The position numbers and the translations under genes are program-made. Below, piece after piece: positions 1-12,068 of a stretch of 64,000 bases of DNA; within the stretch, counting starts at the first letter, position 1; every line of letters starts with the position of its first letter. Origin of the DNA: Hygrophila difformis. Taxonomy: Eukaryota; Streptophyta; Magnoliopsida; Lamiales; Acanthaceae. The notes under the pieces were generated by a model that was given only the letters and a program-made list of their open reading frames with translations, did not search any database and was not told the origin of the DNA. The DNA lies in NCBI GenBank assembly GCA_030278955.1, contig JAOANR010000005.1, positions 34,785,105 to 34,849,104 of the forward strand, in the 5' to 3' direction.

Positions 1-3000
1 TGCGGTTGGAACATATTCGACCTGCAATCGACCTCGTTGCACTTCCTCCCGAACACGGTGGAGATCTAGGCCAAAGTGCTTAGTCCGGTCGTGATGTGTT
101 GGATTCTTGCTGATTTGGATTGCCCCTTGGTTATCACATAGGATTTTTGGTACAGATTCCCACTTCAAGCGCATCTCACGCAATAAGTTTTGTATAAATA
201 ATAATTCACACACACTCGAAGCAAGAGCTCTATACTCTGCCTCAGTGGAACTCATAGCGACGACAGATTGCTTCTTTGATCGCCAACTAATGAGAGATGT
301 GCCCAAAAATATGCAATATCCACTTACTGAACGCCTCGTCATTTTGCAAGTTCCCCAATCACTGTCCGAGTAGCCTGATAATTTCATAGATGATGATCGC
401 CCGAAGAAAATCCCTTTTCCTGGTTCTTGCTTGATGTATCGAAGGACACGAAATGCAGCTTGTAAATGTTGACGCTCAGGTTTTTGCATGAATTGTGCAA
501 GCACCTGAACGGCGTAAGTAATGTCAGCCCGAGTTAGTGTGAGATATATGAGTTTCCCAACCAATTGCCGATAATAATGAGCGTTCTCCACCTCTTCCGA
601 TCCTACGACCGTGAGTTTGTGATTCACTTCAATGGGTGTATGTATCTGAAGCTCGTGATCCCAGGAAACCATACTCATCCAATAAATTCAACGCATATTT
701 CCGTTGACATAAAAATATACCTTCAGTAGAGTATGCAAGTTCCATTCCTAGAAACAATCTCGGCTTCCCAAGCAATCTGATTTTGAAATGCCCTTGTAAA
801 AGAGACACAATATGTTTGACCTCATCTTGTTTGCTTCCTGCAATTATGATGTCATCAACATACACCAATAAAATGACCATACCACGTGAATAAATAAAAC
901 AAGAGTTGTCAGCCTTTGATTGACAGAATCCTATATCTTGCAACACCTCTGTAAACTTGGAATTCCACTGACGTGATGATTGTTTTAGGCCATACAAGGC
1001 CTTCTCCAATTTACACACATCTCCATTTTTGCCTTCCCCAGTGAGCAAGGTGTATCCATCTGGTAATTCCATATAGATCTCTTCATTCAACTCTCCATTG
1101 AGGAAGGCATTATGGACATCAAGTTGCTCCATAAACCAATCATGCGAAGCTGCTAAGGAAAATAACAATCTGACTGTTGTATGCTTGACTACAGGGCTAA
1201 ATGTTTCATGGTAATTGATCCCCTCCTTCTGGTTATAACCTTTAGCGACCAACCGTGCCTTGTATCGTTCAAGGGTTCCATCAGCCTTTAATTTGGTTTT
1301 AAAAACCCATTTCCTTCCAATTGCCTTTCTGCCCTTAGGCAAGAGTGTGATTTTCCAAGTACCATTCTCTCGCAATGCTGTCAACTCATCAATCATGGCC
1401 TTCTTCCAATGCATTTGTGACAAAGCCTCGGCAATAGTTTTGGGCTCAGTGTGTTCTTCAACTTTGGCAAGGAAGGCTTTATAAATAGGTGTTAGGTTAT
1501 GGTTGGTAATACAGTGAGATAAGGGATGGTTTGTTGGTGGTAGTTTTGTATGGTAGTCACTAAGGTAATTAGGTGGTCGACGATGACGGATAGGTCGGGT
1601 ATGGACAATGTGTTGAGGTGGTGACTCGGGTTCAACTAGCGTACTTTGTGTTTGGGAGGTAACTGGCTGTGAAGAGTTTTGATTGTTCTCGGGGGATATT
1701 GGCTGGTCGGTTTGCGGAGGAGAAATATCAGGAAGATCAGATAATGGTGAGGTATGATTGGATGGCTCAGTATAGGCAACTTGTTGAGTGAGTGTGATGG
1801 GATCACTTATCAGGCTTGGCAATGAGCAATTATACTGTACTTGAACACCTGGGACTGTAGGAAAGATATTCTCGTAGAAGATGACATCACGGGACATGAA
1901 AACTTCATGGGTTTCAAGGTCGAAAAGTCTATATCCTTTAATACCAAAAGGATATCCAAGGAAGATACACTTTCTGGCACGACTATCGAACTTACGTCGG
2001 TCACTGTTTAGTGTAGAGGCATAGGCAAGACAACCAAATACACGTAGATGATTATAAGTAGGTTGAGTTTTGTACAACATGTAGTAGGGTGTGAAGTAAT
2101 TGAGAATACGACTAGGTAGACGGTTAATGATGTGAGTAGAAGTTAGGACTGCATCTCCCCAAAAGTGCATTGGAATTTTGCTTTGAAACATCAAGGACCG
2201 AGCTACAGCAAGTAAATGTCCATGTTTCCGTTCGACCACACCATTTTGCTGTGGAGTTTCGACACAAGACCTTTGATGTATTATACCATGTTCTTTACAA
2301 AAACAATTAAGTTGAAATTCAGAACCATGGTCTGTACGGATAGCTTTTATTTTGACTTGAAATTGTGTATCTACATATTTGTAGGACTTTAGCAATTCAA
2401 AAACTTGACTCTTTTGTTTCATTAAATATGTCCATGTAAATCTACTATGATCATCGACAATAGTAAGGAAGTACCTATGACCCTCTAATGTTTTTGTGGA
2501 ATAAGGACCCCAAACATCTAAATGCAATAGTTGAAAAGGATTTGAGGTGCATTTGACATGAACTGGAAATTTTAAATGCTTTTGTTTTCCTTTATGACAA
2601 GCATCACATAAAATATGATTAGGAGATTTTATTGAAATACCATGAATGTGTTCAAGGATTTTATTTGGTGCATGACCCAATCTATTGTGCCAATGACAAT
2701 GTTCAGTGTGTGAGTGATTAGCTTTAGCGGTAACAGATTTAACGGAATGCACTTTTTGCTGTAGGAGATATAGTCCTCTAGTTTCTTTAGCAGTTCCAAT
2801 CACTATCTTGGAAGATGGCTCCTGAAGAAAGCAATGATCAGAGGTAAAGAGAATGTTTAGTAGTTGAGTATGCGTAAGCTTCCCTACAGAGATTAGATTG
2901 CAATGGAAAGAGGGAACAAATAAAACATGATGTAGAATGAGTTGGTCAGACAAAATGACTTGACCAACATGGCTGACTGGGTATTTTGAGTGATCTGGAA

Positions 3001-3208
3001 GACTTACATACATGTTATGAACAGGTTTAAGTGTAGTAAAAAGCTCACTATCTCCTGATATGTGATTCGTCGCACCCGTATCAACAATCCATATGCCTTT
3101 ATTGTGATAAGAAGGTTGTATGTGAAAACAAAAAGAATTTTGAAATGATGGGGTTATACCTGCAAATTCTGAGGGTGGATCTGCTATATCGCATGAGGTT
3201 TTAGTCAC
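1..3208 (-). pseudogene. pol: Copia pol polyprotein (protease, integrase, RT, RNase H)
   Basis: The block at 629-3208 encodes the protease active site (WIVDTGATNHISG, near residue 40) and a GAG-pre-integrase zinc region (HWHNRLGH..C..C). The integrase core follows with its DDE residues visible in DVWG, RTDHGSEF and NGVVERKH. The reverse transcriptase has the Copia motifs KARLVAKGY, LDVHNAFLNG and the catalytic YVDD. A frameshift near 645-655 then separates it from the RNase H part, which continues to base 1 with ADITYAVQVLAQF and the STEAEY motif. The catalytic residues are intact where seen, so decay is by frame breaks rather than active-site loss. A second frameshift separates it from gag near 3205. 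Confidence 0.93.
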
Positions 3209-4217
3209 AGTAACATTGGAATGGCCAGGACCTGAAGTACAGCAGCTGCAAAAGTTTGGTTACCTGTTCACCTGTGAGAGTTGGAATATTGATGTTACTA
3301 CTAGCAGCAGCAACATGATTGCTCATTGAGGTAGGCCGCCCTCCATTTCGAGTAAATTTAAAATCCTTTGGAAATCCCACAATGCGGTAGCATGTCTCCT
3401 TTGTATGACCTTTCTTTTTGCAGTAGGTACAAAGGAGATCATGCTTTCCTTTCTTTGTCGCGGTGACAGCCATGGCACTTGAATCACTAGTCTCTGGCCA
3501 TGACTTTGTAGTGAGATCTTTGCGTTGTGATTCTTCTCGAAGAATAGCATTATATGCCTCATCAATGCCTGGAAGTGGACGTTGACCAAGAAGTTGAGAG
3601 CGCACTCCAGAATACTTCTCATGTAACCCACTTAGAAATTTGAAAGTGAGATCCTTTTCTTGCTGCTCTTGGAATGTTTGGAAGCATCTCACGTTGCAAT
3701 TCCCACATTAACAGTGAGGCGGGGGACGATAGTGTTTCAATTCCTCCCAAATGGTCATGAGTTTTGTATAATAATCATCCACCGAGTCTTCTCCCTGTGT
3801 TGTTCCAAACAAGTCTCCTTGTAATCGACAGATACGATTGTCATCGGGCACGGAGAAACGCCGATGAAGTATCTTCCACATCTCACTAGCAGTTTTGATG
3901 TAGAAGATGGTTGATGCAAGGTTTGGGGACATTGATTTCAGTAACCATGCAACAATCAAGTCATTGCATCGTATCCATGCTCCTCTATCCGGATTATCTA
4001 ATGTGGGTTCAGGGAATGACCCATCAACAAATCCAACTTTATTTCTGATGGATAGCGCAAGCAAAAACGAGCGGCTCCAGGTAGCATAATTGGGGCCTGT
4101 GAGGAGTGGTTGTACTAAAACAGATCCATATCCATCACTAGGATGGATAAAATAAGGAGAGGTAGGATCATCTCCATTTTTCAGTTGAGCTATAGTGTTC
4201 TCGGAATTTGACTCCAT
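3201..4217 (-). pseudogene. gag: Copia gag (capsid/nucleocapsid), one in-frame stop
   Basis: Two blocks in the same frame (3708-4217 and 3201-3692) make one gag split by a TAA at 3708. The N-terminal part has the typical Copia gag signature (LTGPNYATWSRSFLLAL, then VAWLLKSMSPNLA), which belongs to the UBN2/retrotransposon gag family that builds the virus-like particle. The C-terminal part carries one CCHC zinc knuckle (CTYCKKKGHTKETC) for RNA binding. The start at 4217 lies close behind the primer-binding site and fits family starts. Because of the stop, only a truncated capsid could be made without readthrough. Confidence 0.88.
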
Positions 4218-4282
4218 GGAAAAGTGAAAATGTAGAAAAATGATGACTCAGCAGAAGAAAACTTTAGAGGAGAATTCTTCCT

Positions 4283-4294
4283 GCTCTGATACCA
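4283..4294 (-). promoter_or_regulatory. primer-binding site, initiator tRNA-Met
   Basis: The minus strand reads TGGTATCAGAGC, complementary to the 3' end of plant initiator tRNA-Met. It lies directly inside the LTR and about 65 bases upstream of the gag start, as expected for first-strand priming. Confidence 0.85.
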
Positions 4295-4296
4295 TC

Positions 4297-4590
4297 TAAA
4301 CTTTTGTAATATAATTGTATTTAACCGCACTTTAATTACAATAGAGTATAGACTCAATTTATAAGGAGAGATGTATACAGGAATGGAAAGAATAATTAGT
4401 GTCCTAAACTATGGCTAAATTACTGGCCTTGAGAATTGCTATACAGTTGTATTGCTAGCTGTATACACGTGCAGAATATTAGAAGCATATTTCATCATTG
4501 CATGATATATGTTGTGTGGAAATTAAAGTGTGTGCAGTAATTTAGATTCTCATTGTACATGATCAGTACGGTCAGAAATGCATTCTAACA
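4297..4590 (-). repeat. 5' LTR of Copia element 1
   Basis: On the minus strand the segment opens with TGTTAGAATG at 4590 and ends just before the primer-binding site at 4294. This is the expected place and start motif of a short Copia LTR of about 290 bp. The right edge (TG at 4590) is clear. The left edge is uncertain, because the bases next to the primer-binding site do not show a clean CA end; it could lie anywhere from about 4297 to 4305. The second LTR is outside the window, so this rests on position and motif only. Confidence 0.6.
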
Positions 4591-4815
4591 AAAAACTTTT
4601 AGTGATGAAAGAATTTCATTCAATTAATACAGATCATTTATTTATATGTTGCGGCTCAAAACATACTAAACCATACAAGATTCAGAGCATTCAGCAGAGA
4701 TACAGAACTACTTGCTGATGAAAAGGTGAAACCAGTTTCATGAATTGACTGGAACTACACCCTACCTATTTGACCTCTATGCCTTTCTGTGGCGGCCGTA
4801 ACATACCTGGTTCCC

Positions 4816-5007
4816 TCACTTCACTCCGTTGCATTGTCTGGAGGGTGAAATCAGGATGTTACACCCTCGGGATGAACCGGCTTGGCCTTTTGTGTTTGTT
4901 ACTTTGGATTTCAATGCTTGATCCGGATGTAAAGTTGATTTAGTGCTTCTTTGATGAATTCTGTTTTCATGGGCTTCCAATCTTCCTTGGAGACTTTCAA
5001 ACGGCAT
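4816..5007 (-). pseudogene. relic of a Copia gag
   Basis: A short minus-strand reading frame has the pattern FESLQGRLEAHENRI followed by QALKSKV, which resembles the end of the UBN2 region of Copia gag proteins, where a Q-x-L-E-A-H-E motif precedes the zinc knuckle. No LTR, protease or other gag part is seen around it, so it is either a small remnant of an older element or an isolated fragment. It is a different gag from that of the neighbouring Copia element 1. The match is by eye and short. Confidence 0.5.
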
Positions 5008-5981
5008 TAAAGGAAAAGATCATTTGATTCTTCAATTCCACAATATGATCAAATTCAACTCGCAAGCTTCACACGACTTTCTCACCACACAAAATATTCA
5101 CACAAGATTGGATGAAAAATTCTAGAATCAACAAAACATTAAACTTGGTCCTGTAAACTACGAGTTTGTCTAGACTTGGACAACTCAAACCCTAAACAAT
5201 ACATTAATTTTTGGTTTACTACAATATTGGAGGTATGCTGCTGAGCATTTGTGAAGAACCTTCGTGATGAAGTGATTGTACATTGTAGTTAATCTTTTTT
5301 GACTTCGCCTTGTCTTTCTTTAGTTAGAGCTAATTTCTTACTTTTTATTGATGCATTGATTTTGAGAAGTATATCATGTATGTCATTTCTCATGATAAAC
5401 TATTTTTTGTAATTGAAAAGTATTTTCAACTTCTTTTATTTTGAGTCATTTTAGATCCTTTAACCTAATAGTTTTTTCAAATTTTATCTCTCAATTCGAA
5501 TGAAGCTTTTCAAGATATGTTATATTCAAGGCAAGTAATCACCTTTCACACTTTTGTACAATCTGCCCATGAATTGGAAGGTATCTAATAAAATGTTTGT
5601 TATAACTGTTGCAAGATGGCCATTAATTCCCCGGCCTTCAATATTCAGCTCTGCACCTTTCGTTGCATTTGATTGCAGTTATGAGATTTATTTTAGTAGT
5701 TCAGTTATTTGAATGGCTTTCCTATTATCTATATAGAATTTTTTATCATAATGCTGTGATTTATCAACCTTGGAACTATGTGTAATTTTATTTATTTATT
5801 TGTTTATTTCTGGCCACCTGAATGCCCAAAAAGGACCTGGCTGCAGTTTTTCTCCTATCGCGAATTCTAGCCATCAATTCCTACCTAAAATTCTTGATTT
5901 TCCTTAGAGATGGCTTCCATGTCCTTACTTTTTCGCAGTTGCACAAAAAATCTCACTCATCAAGCTTCTATCCAAAGATAC
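5008..5981. other. non-coding stretch, nothing recognised
   Basis: AT-rich DNA without a convincing reading frame, tRNA, or terminal repeat. It lies between the Copia gag relic and the first Stowaway-like element. Confidence 0.5.
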
Positions 5982-6247
5982 TACTTCCTCCGTTTTTAAA
6001 AATTTGCTACATTTGTAAATGTGGTACTATTGACACACATTTTGACTAAAGTTTTATCATAGTTATACAAGTTAAAATATAGTCAAATGAGATTTTGTTA
6101 GATTTGTCTCGTCTTGTAGTTCTTAAATATCGTACATTTAGAATTTTTACGTGTACTGAACTTGAGTTATTAATAGTTTAAAAAGTGCATTAGACTGCGT
6201 GCTGGGTGGGTCTGTAGCAATTTTAAAAAAAAAAAAAGGAAGAAGTA
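5982..6247. mobile_element. Stowaway-like MITE, copy 1
   Basis: The segment begins TACTTCCTCCGT and ends with a degraded inverted copy (GGAAGAAGTA), with TA at both edges as expected for Tc1/mariner-type Stowaway MITEs. At about 266 bp it has family size and no coding capacity. Its interior (TTTGACTAAAGTTTTATCATAG, then TTCTTAAATATCG) is shared with the copy at 19486-19762. Confidence 0.8.
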
Positions 6248-7638
6248 TTAAATAAACCTTACCACTATTTTACTCTAATTCTTCCCCAACCTGAAAAATC
6301 TCCTGCGTTTGTGATTTATAAGAGCACTTCATTATCAGAAATTCACGTCACTGTTTGGTTTGCATGTGCCAATTATTGCCTTTTCCATGCGTCAATTCTT
6401 GTATTTGATAAATTCACCGCATGACAAAAGGGCTCCTGATCAACCTTGGTTGGTGAATGGTGAGTATTCTCAATCTTATCATGCATTCTACTATATGTTA
6501 TACTACAGTGAGTCTCTACTTATTTGTCTCTAAATTCGTATTCTCACTTTCCAGCCTACGTGTACCAAACATCAATTTATTAATTAAAGCGCAACAATAC
6601 CTGTAACAACCTTACCTCGGGCTGGACCTACAGATCATGCACCCAACCACTCCCATGTATGAATCACATCAATTTGAACACCTAATCTCCCCTTTAACAT
6701 CCACCCCATGGTAAGGATGTCAACGATTCGACACTCCAACCAGTGCTATGGTACATGAGTGAGGCGGAGGCGCTAGGGCATCTTCTATGGTTCACACACA
6801 AAAGGGAAGCCCAAATTGGGAATGGATTAGGGTTAGAGAGAATGGTAGTGCGTAGCTGCCAGGAGAAATTGAAGTATGGGACGATGAAGATGATGCTATG
6901 AATGATTAGGGCAGAGATGCAGGGCCAGAGGTCGGATGGGAGGCGAGTTGGAAATGAGGTTCAGATGAGAGAGGGAACAGAGGCGAGATGAGAGAAAGTG
7001 ACGTGATTCACTATGGAAGGAGGAGACATGAATGAATCAAAAGTATGAACCGATGAGTCAAAACAGAAATGGACAAAATAAGGGCAAAATAGATAGATCG
7101 AGTGGATTTTTACGTTCATATGAAGTTAGACATTTATATATATACTGTGATTCATCTTGGGCGCGCACTACGCTGCGCGTGCAATTAGAAGAAAATATGT
7201 AGAAGATGGTCGTGGTCTGATAAGTAATATGCATAAAAATTGCGTCTAAAAAAATGAGAAATGAAGATTGATAATTGTGAAATGTAACTTGAGTTTGACA
7301 CTAATAATGGCATCTAAAGACAATTATGCAACAAACAAATTAGAAGAAAATGCTCAAAAAGTTCTATAAATTCAACACATAATATAAAATATAATGCGAC
7401 AAATGAAATTTAATAACAAACTGAAGTTAAGAGTTGGGTAATTGTTCATTCCGTTTTACTTTTAATATTTCATGGTATTTAAATAGAAATTCCAACCTCC
7501 AATCCAGCTGTAACATAACATGAGCTATGATGCCATCGGTATTCAAATGGTTTGCTCTCAATGAGTGCAGATTTAATAAGTTTCTGCATAAACAAGAATT
7601 ATCAACTGCTTCACATAAAAAAAAAGAAAAAAAAACTT
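6248..7638. other. non-coding stretch with one GC-rich hairpin
   Basis: No gene is supported. The only structure noticed is a short GC-rich hairpin at about 7161-7184 (stem CGCGCA/TGCGCG). It stands out from very AT-rich surroundings and resembles Helitron 3' hairpins, but no CTRR end follows it. Confidence 0.4.
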
Positions 7639-7643
7639 GCTAT

Positions 7644-8000
7644 TTTTATAAATATATGTATATATATCTTCGTGAAGTTGAAAGTTCTTCAGATATGAAG
7701 GTAGGTATATGATATGTGTAGGGAAAGAAAAATATAAAATGGAATGGGGCCACGGAGTAACTTCAATTATGATGAGAAGAAAATTGAGTATAAGAGTACT
7801 GAAATGAATGTTTCTATCTATTAAATGAAAGTACACAGAACATATACAGAGGAATGATAACATCGCGTGCAAATGCACAAAAGACATCAATATTTATGAC
7901 GGCCATACTTTCTGACTTGCATCCATCTTTCTTTCTCAATAAATCTTCACAAATCCAATCATATCAAGATTTTCTGGCATGCACTTGTTGACTATCAACA
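7644..8000 (-). repeat. 3' LTR of Copia element 2
   Basis: Left LTR copy, matching 13098-13458 over its full length apart from scattered substitutions. On the minus strand it starts at 8000 with TGTTGATAGTCAACAAG. The terminal bases at 7644 have drifted from the expected CA end. Confidence 0.9.
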
Positions 8001-8013
8001 CTCCCCCTTGCAT
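8001..8013 (-). promoter_or_regulatory. polypurine tract of Copia element 2
   Basis: The minus strand reads GCAAGGGGGAG directly before the TG that opens the 3' LTR. This is where plus-strand DNA synthesis is primed. Confidence 0.75.
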
Positions 8014-8135
8014 GCCTATTATAGAAAGAATATGCCTTGTTAAAACCTTACTAGGAAAAATTCCAGTGGGAAAAATCCTTCTGAAGGAAAAAGAGTACAG
8101 TATTCTTGTATCCAGTGCTCTCCCTGATTTGGATA

Positions 8136-10017
8136 TCATTTTAAATCTCGAAGCCGCCGCATTCCAATTTTCTTCACAAGTTTCTCGAATGTTGCAGTCG
8201 GCAATGCCTTGGTAAATAGATCCGCTAAATTATTCTCTGATCGAATTTGTTGCACATCGATTTTACCATTCTTCTGAAGATCATGAATGTAGAAAAATTT
8301 TGGTGAAATATGTTTTGTTCGATCTCCTTTGATATATCCCCCTTTCAATGGCTAGGCAAGCCGAATTATCTTCAAATAGAATTGTTGGGGCATTTTCGGT
8401 TCAACGATTAAACCACAACTCTTCAATATATGTTGAGTCATCGATCCCAGCCAAACACATTCTCGACTTGCTTCATGGATTGCTAATATTTCAGCGTGAT
8501 TAGAAGAAGTAGGAGTTAGAGTCTGCTTCATTGACCTCCAAGAGATGGTAGTTTCACAACAAGTAAAGACATAGCCTGTCTGAGATTTGGCTTTGTGTGT
8601 GTCTGATAAATAACCTGCATCGGCATAGCCGATTAACTCATGTCGAGAGACTTTTTGGTAAAATAATCCAAGATCAGCGGTTCCCTGGAGATAGCGAAAG
8701 ATGTGTTTTATACATTTCCAATGTCTCTGAGAAGAGCAAGAACTGAATCTTGCGAGTAAATTGACTGCAAATGCGATATCAGGCCGCGTGCTATTGCAAG
8801 ATTAAAGCGCCAATTGCGCTTAAATATGGCATTTCTGCGCCAAGTTGATCTTCATCATCTTCTTTTGGCCTAAATGAATCCTTTGCAGGATCAAGTATCC
8901 GAACGACCATTGGATTATTTAGCAGGATGAGTATAATCCATTTGAAATTGCTTCAATACCTTTTGGGTATAAGCTGATTGATGAACAAATATGTCATTTT
9001 TCAAATGCTCAATTTGTAGACCAAGACAAAATTTTATTTTTCCGAAATCCTTGATTTCGAACTCCTTTTTCAGATATTAAACTGCCTTTTTTCAACTCTT
9101 TAGGAGTTCCAATTAGATTTAAATCGTCAATATAGACTACGATGATCACAAATTCTGACCCATTTTTCTTTATAAATACACAAGGACTGATAGGATCATT
9201 TGTATAAACTTCCTTTATCAAACTTTCACTGAGGTGGTTATACCACATTCGGTCAGATTGCATGAGCCCATATAAGGATTTTTGCAATTTGATGGAATAA
9301 GTTTCTCTGGGTTTTGAGTTACAAGACTCAGGTAACCTAAAACCTTCAGGCAATTTCATATAAATATCATTTTCCAATGAGCCATATAAATATGCAGTAA
9401 CAAAATCCATTAATCTCATTTTAAGATTTTCTCGTACCGCTAGGCTCATGAGATACCTGAATGTTATTCCATCCATAACTGGGGAATATGTTTCTCAATA
9501 TCAATTCCCAGCCGTTGGGAAAAACCTTGGGCTACAAGCCTTGCCTTATATTTGGCAATTTCATTGTTTTCATTTCTTTTTCTCACAAACACTCATCTGT
9601 AGCCAACAGGCTTCACATTTTCCGGTGTCTGGACAATAGGGCCGAATGCTTTTCGTTTATTCAGTGAATCTAGTTTAGACTGAATCGCATCTTTCCATTT
9701 TGGCCAATTATTTCTTTTCCGACATTCTTCAACTGATCTTGGTGTAGGATCCTCGTTATTTTCCATTACATCGAGTGCAACATTGTATGCAAAAGCATTA
9801 TCAATGTTTGTTTCTTTTCGGTTCCAACATTTTCCAGTATTGGTACGGTATAATTGAAAGAAGTTTCAATAACTTCATTCTCATCTGGGTGAATATTTTC
9901 AGGTTCAACCTTTTCAGGGGTTGAATTAATTTCTCCTTCAGGAATATCATCGGTGATTGATTTATTATCTATATAGATAAATTTCCTCTTACGTGGATTT
10001 TTATCCTTGGAACCCAA
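8136..10017 (-). pseudogene. pol: reverse transcriptase and RNase H of Copia element 2
   Basis: The piece at 9009-9476 carries the Copia RT palm (MDFVTAYLYGSLENDIYMKLPEGF, KSLYGLMQS, then VVYIDDLNLIG with YIDD at the catalytic position). The acidic linker before RT lies at 9766-10017. The region 8349-9008 is still RT/RNase H-like in broken frames. The terminal piece 8136-8348 ends in ENNLADLFTKALP, the standard C-terminus of Copia RNase H. Stops and shifts make the enzyme non-functional. Confidence 0.85.
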
Positions 10018-10320
10018 AGGCCTATCACGCTCCAGGAGTGCAGTAGGTTCATTTGCACTCGTAATTTGCCCTTCTGGGACATTTATATGAGCTTGTGCAT
10101 TTGATGCTGCAATATATGATTCTGTGACTTTAGCAGCATCATTAAAAGTATTGGGTAATGATTTGCAATTCCCTGCAAATGCACAATTCTTTGAACTTCA
10201 AGTTCGCATTGCCTTGTACGGGGATCAAGAAAGTCAAATGGGCTTTGCTAAGATATTTCATTTTTTAGCTGATCTTTCCTCCCCCTAATGTCGGGAATTG
10301 AGTTTCATCAAAATGACAGT

Positions 10321-10641
10321 CTACAAATCTTGCAGTAAATAAATCACCCATTTTTGGCTCAATATATTTAATAATCGAGGGTGATTCATACCCGACATAT
10401 ATGTCCAACCTTCTTTGAGTCCCGTTTTTTTACGTTGTGGTGGCGCAATTGGTACATAAACTGCACACCCAAAAATTTGCAAGTGGAATATATTGGGCTC
10501 CTTTCCAAACACCATTTGTGTAGGGGAGTAGCTATGATACCTTGTCGGCTTTATTTCCACAAGTGCTGCTGCATATAATATAGTATGTCCCCAAGCAGAA
10601 ACAGAGAGTTTTGATTTCATTAACAAGGGTCTTCCAATCAT
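10321..10641 (-). pseudogene. pol: integrase C-terminal region of Copia element 2
   Basis: It matches the usual Copia stretch after the DDE core (SVSAWGHTILYAAALVEIKPT, then QIFGCAVYVPI), which in intact elements precedes the linker to reverse transcriptase. It is in a separate frame from the upstream piece and ends at a frame break. Confidence 0.75.
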
Positions 10642-10759
10642 TTAATAAATGATTTTGTCAAACCATTTTGCGTGTGCACATGAGGCACAGGATGTTCAAC
10701 AGTAACTCCAATCGACATGCAGAAATCATTAAATGCATGTGATATATTCTCCAGCATTA

Positions 10760-11584
10760 TCAAGATGTATATTCTTTATCGGATGATCTGGAAACTGTGC
10801 TCGCAATTTTATAATTTGTGCAAGCAACCTTGCGAAGGCCCAAATTGCGAGTTGATATTAAACAAACGTGTGGATCAATAGGTCCACATATATCGCCTTG
10901 AATTCTCTCTATGAATGTAGGGGATTCAATTCCCACTTTTACTGGAGATGGTATGGTTATCAATTTCCCTTGTGAACAGGCTGCACAGTTGAACTCATTT
11001 GGGTTCAATATCATTTGCCTTTTCAATGTATGGTCATTTGAATTTTCAATAATTCGCCTCAGCATTACACTGCCAGGACGCCCAAGTTTATCGTGCCATG
11101 TAATAAATTTACCAGTAGCTTTCAAGCATACTAGGTTATGTATATCTGCAGCACATATTTTTGTATAGTATAAGCCAGATGAGTAACATGGCAATTTTTC
11201 ATTCACAAATTTCCTGCCATTTTCAATTCGAGTTATCAAAAGATAATCGTGATCTGCCTCTTTTGAAGTTTCAATGTGATATCCATTTTTTCGAATATCA
11301 TTGAAGCTCAGTAAATTTCTTTGAGCTTCGCCTGATAACAAGGCATTTTCAATCGCCAATTTTGTCCCTTCAGGGAAAAATATAACAGTTCTACCAGAGC
11401 CTTCAATGCATTTTGCATTACCGCTTATAGTTTTTACTGCGGTCTTTTCCAATTTTAAATTGCAGAAATAGCTTTTGCTTTTCAAAATGCTATGTGTTGT
11501 TGCACTGTCAATGAGGCAGATATCATCTCTGACTTTTGAATTTCCAGCATCCATTTCTTTACAACAATATAAGAAGGTAATCAA
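10760..11584 (-). pseudogene. pol: protease and partial integrase of Copia element 2
   Basis: The N-terminal part has CLIDSATTHSIL, the aspartic protease site, with DSATT in place of the usual DSGAT. A GAG-pre-integrase segment follows with its HHCC zinc-binding residues (WHDKLGRPG, then CAACSQGK). The integrase starts at IQGDICGP, but the segment that should carry the DDE catalytic core jumps directly to unrelated-looking sequence, so most of the core is deleted. Integration by this protein would be impossible. Confidence 0.82.
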
Positions 11585-11723
11585 ATATCAGCAATATAAA
11601 TATCATTAATGCAAAATATATTTATATTATACATGGGTAATAAAAGAGAAGTACAGCATATCATTATTTATATTATACAAGAATTACAAAAGAGAAGTAC
11701 AAAAAATATATAGTTATATAATA

Positions 11724-11986
11724 TACTACCTCCGTTCCTTTTTAATTGCCACGGACTCACATTTCACGCAATCCAATACACATTTTTAATCGTCAATAAC
11801 TCAAATTACATACAATTAAAAATTATGAAAATTTTATATTCTAAATCTATGTGATTAGACGAATCCAACAAGATCCAACTTGACTATATTTATCTTATAT
11901 AATTGTATTAAAAAGTCGAATCAAAGTTACTCAATAAATAGTGTCAAAACCCCATATGTGTCAATAAATATGGAACGGAGGAAGTA
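11724..11986. mobile_element. Stowaway-like MITE, copy 2, nested in Copia element 2
   Basis: It begins TACTACCTCCGTTCC and ends GGAACGGAGGAAGTA, an imperfect inverted repeat with TA edges. It is about 263 bp with no coding capacity. It lies between the gag zinc knuckle and the protease of Copia element 2, so it inserted after that element. Internal blocks (AATCCAACAAGATCCAACTTGACT) relate it to the copies at 16300 and 49503. Confidence 0.85.
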
Positions 11987-12068
11987 TTATTTAGCAACAT
12001 TATCTGGCTCAACAAAATCCTCAGCTTCAAGGTGCGTGATATCATAATTTAATATATCATCATAAGTA

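Larger units (their letters stand above)
1..4590 (-). mobile_element. Ty1/Copia LTR retrotransposon 1, 5' part (3' end outside window)
   Basis: Read on the minus strand, this element starts with an LTR at about 4590, then has a primer-binding site, gag, and a Copia-order pol (protease, integrase, reverse transcriptase, RNase H) that runs off the left edge of the window. The order integrase before reverse transcriptase is diagnostic of Copia (Pseudoviridae). It is not autonomous: there is an in-frame stop inside gag, a frameshift between gag and pol, and another at the reverse transcriptase/RNase H boundary. The 3' LTR is not in the window, so the target duplication and LTR age cannot be checked here. 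Confidence 0.93.

Noticed and set aside
7573..8215. Small frames on both strands around the left LTR of Copia element 2
   Set aside because: They lie in the LTR and lack any protein similarity or conserved start.
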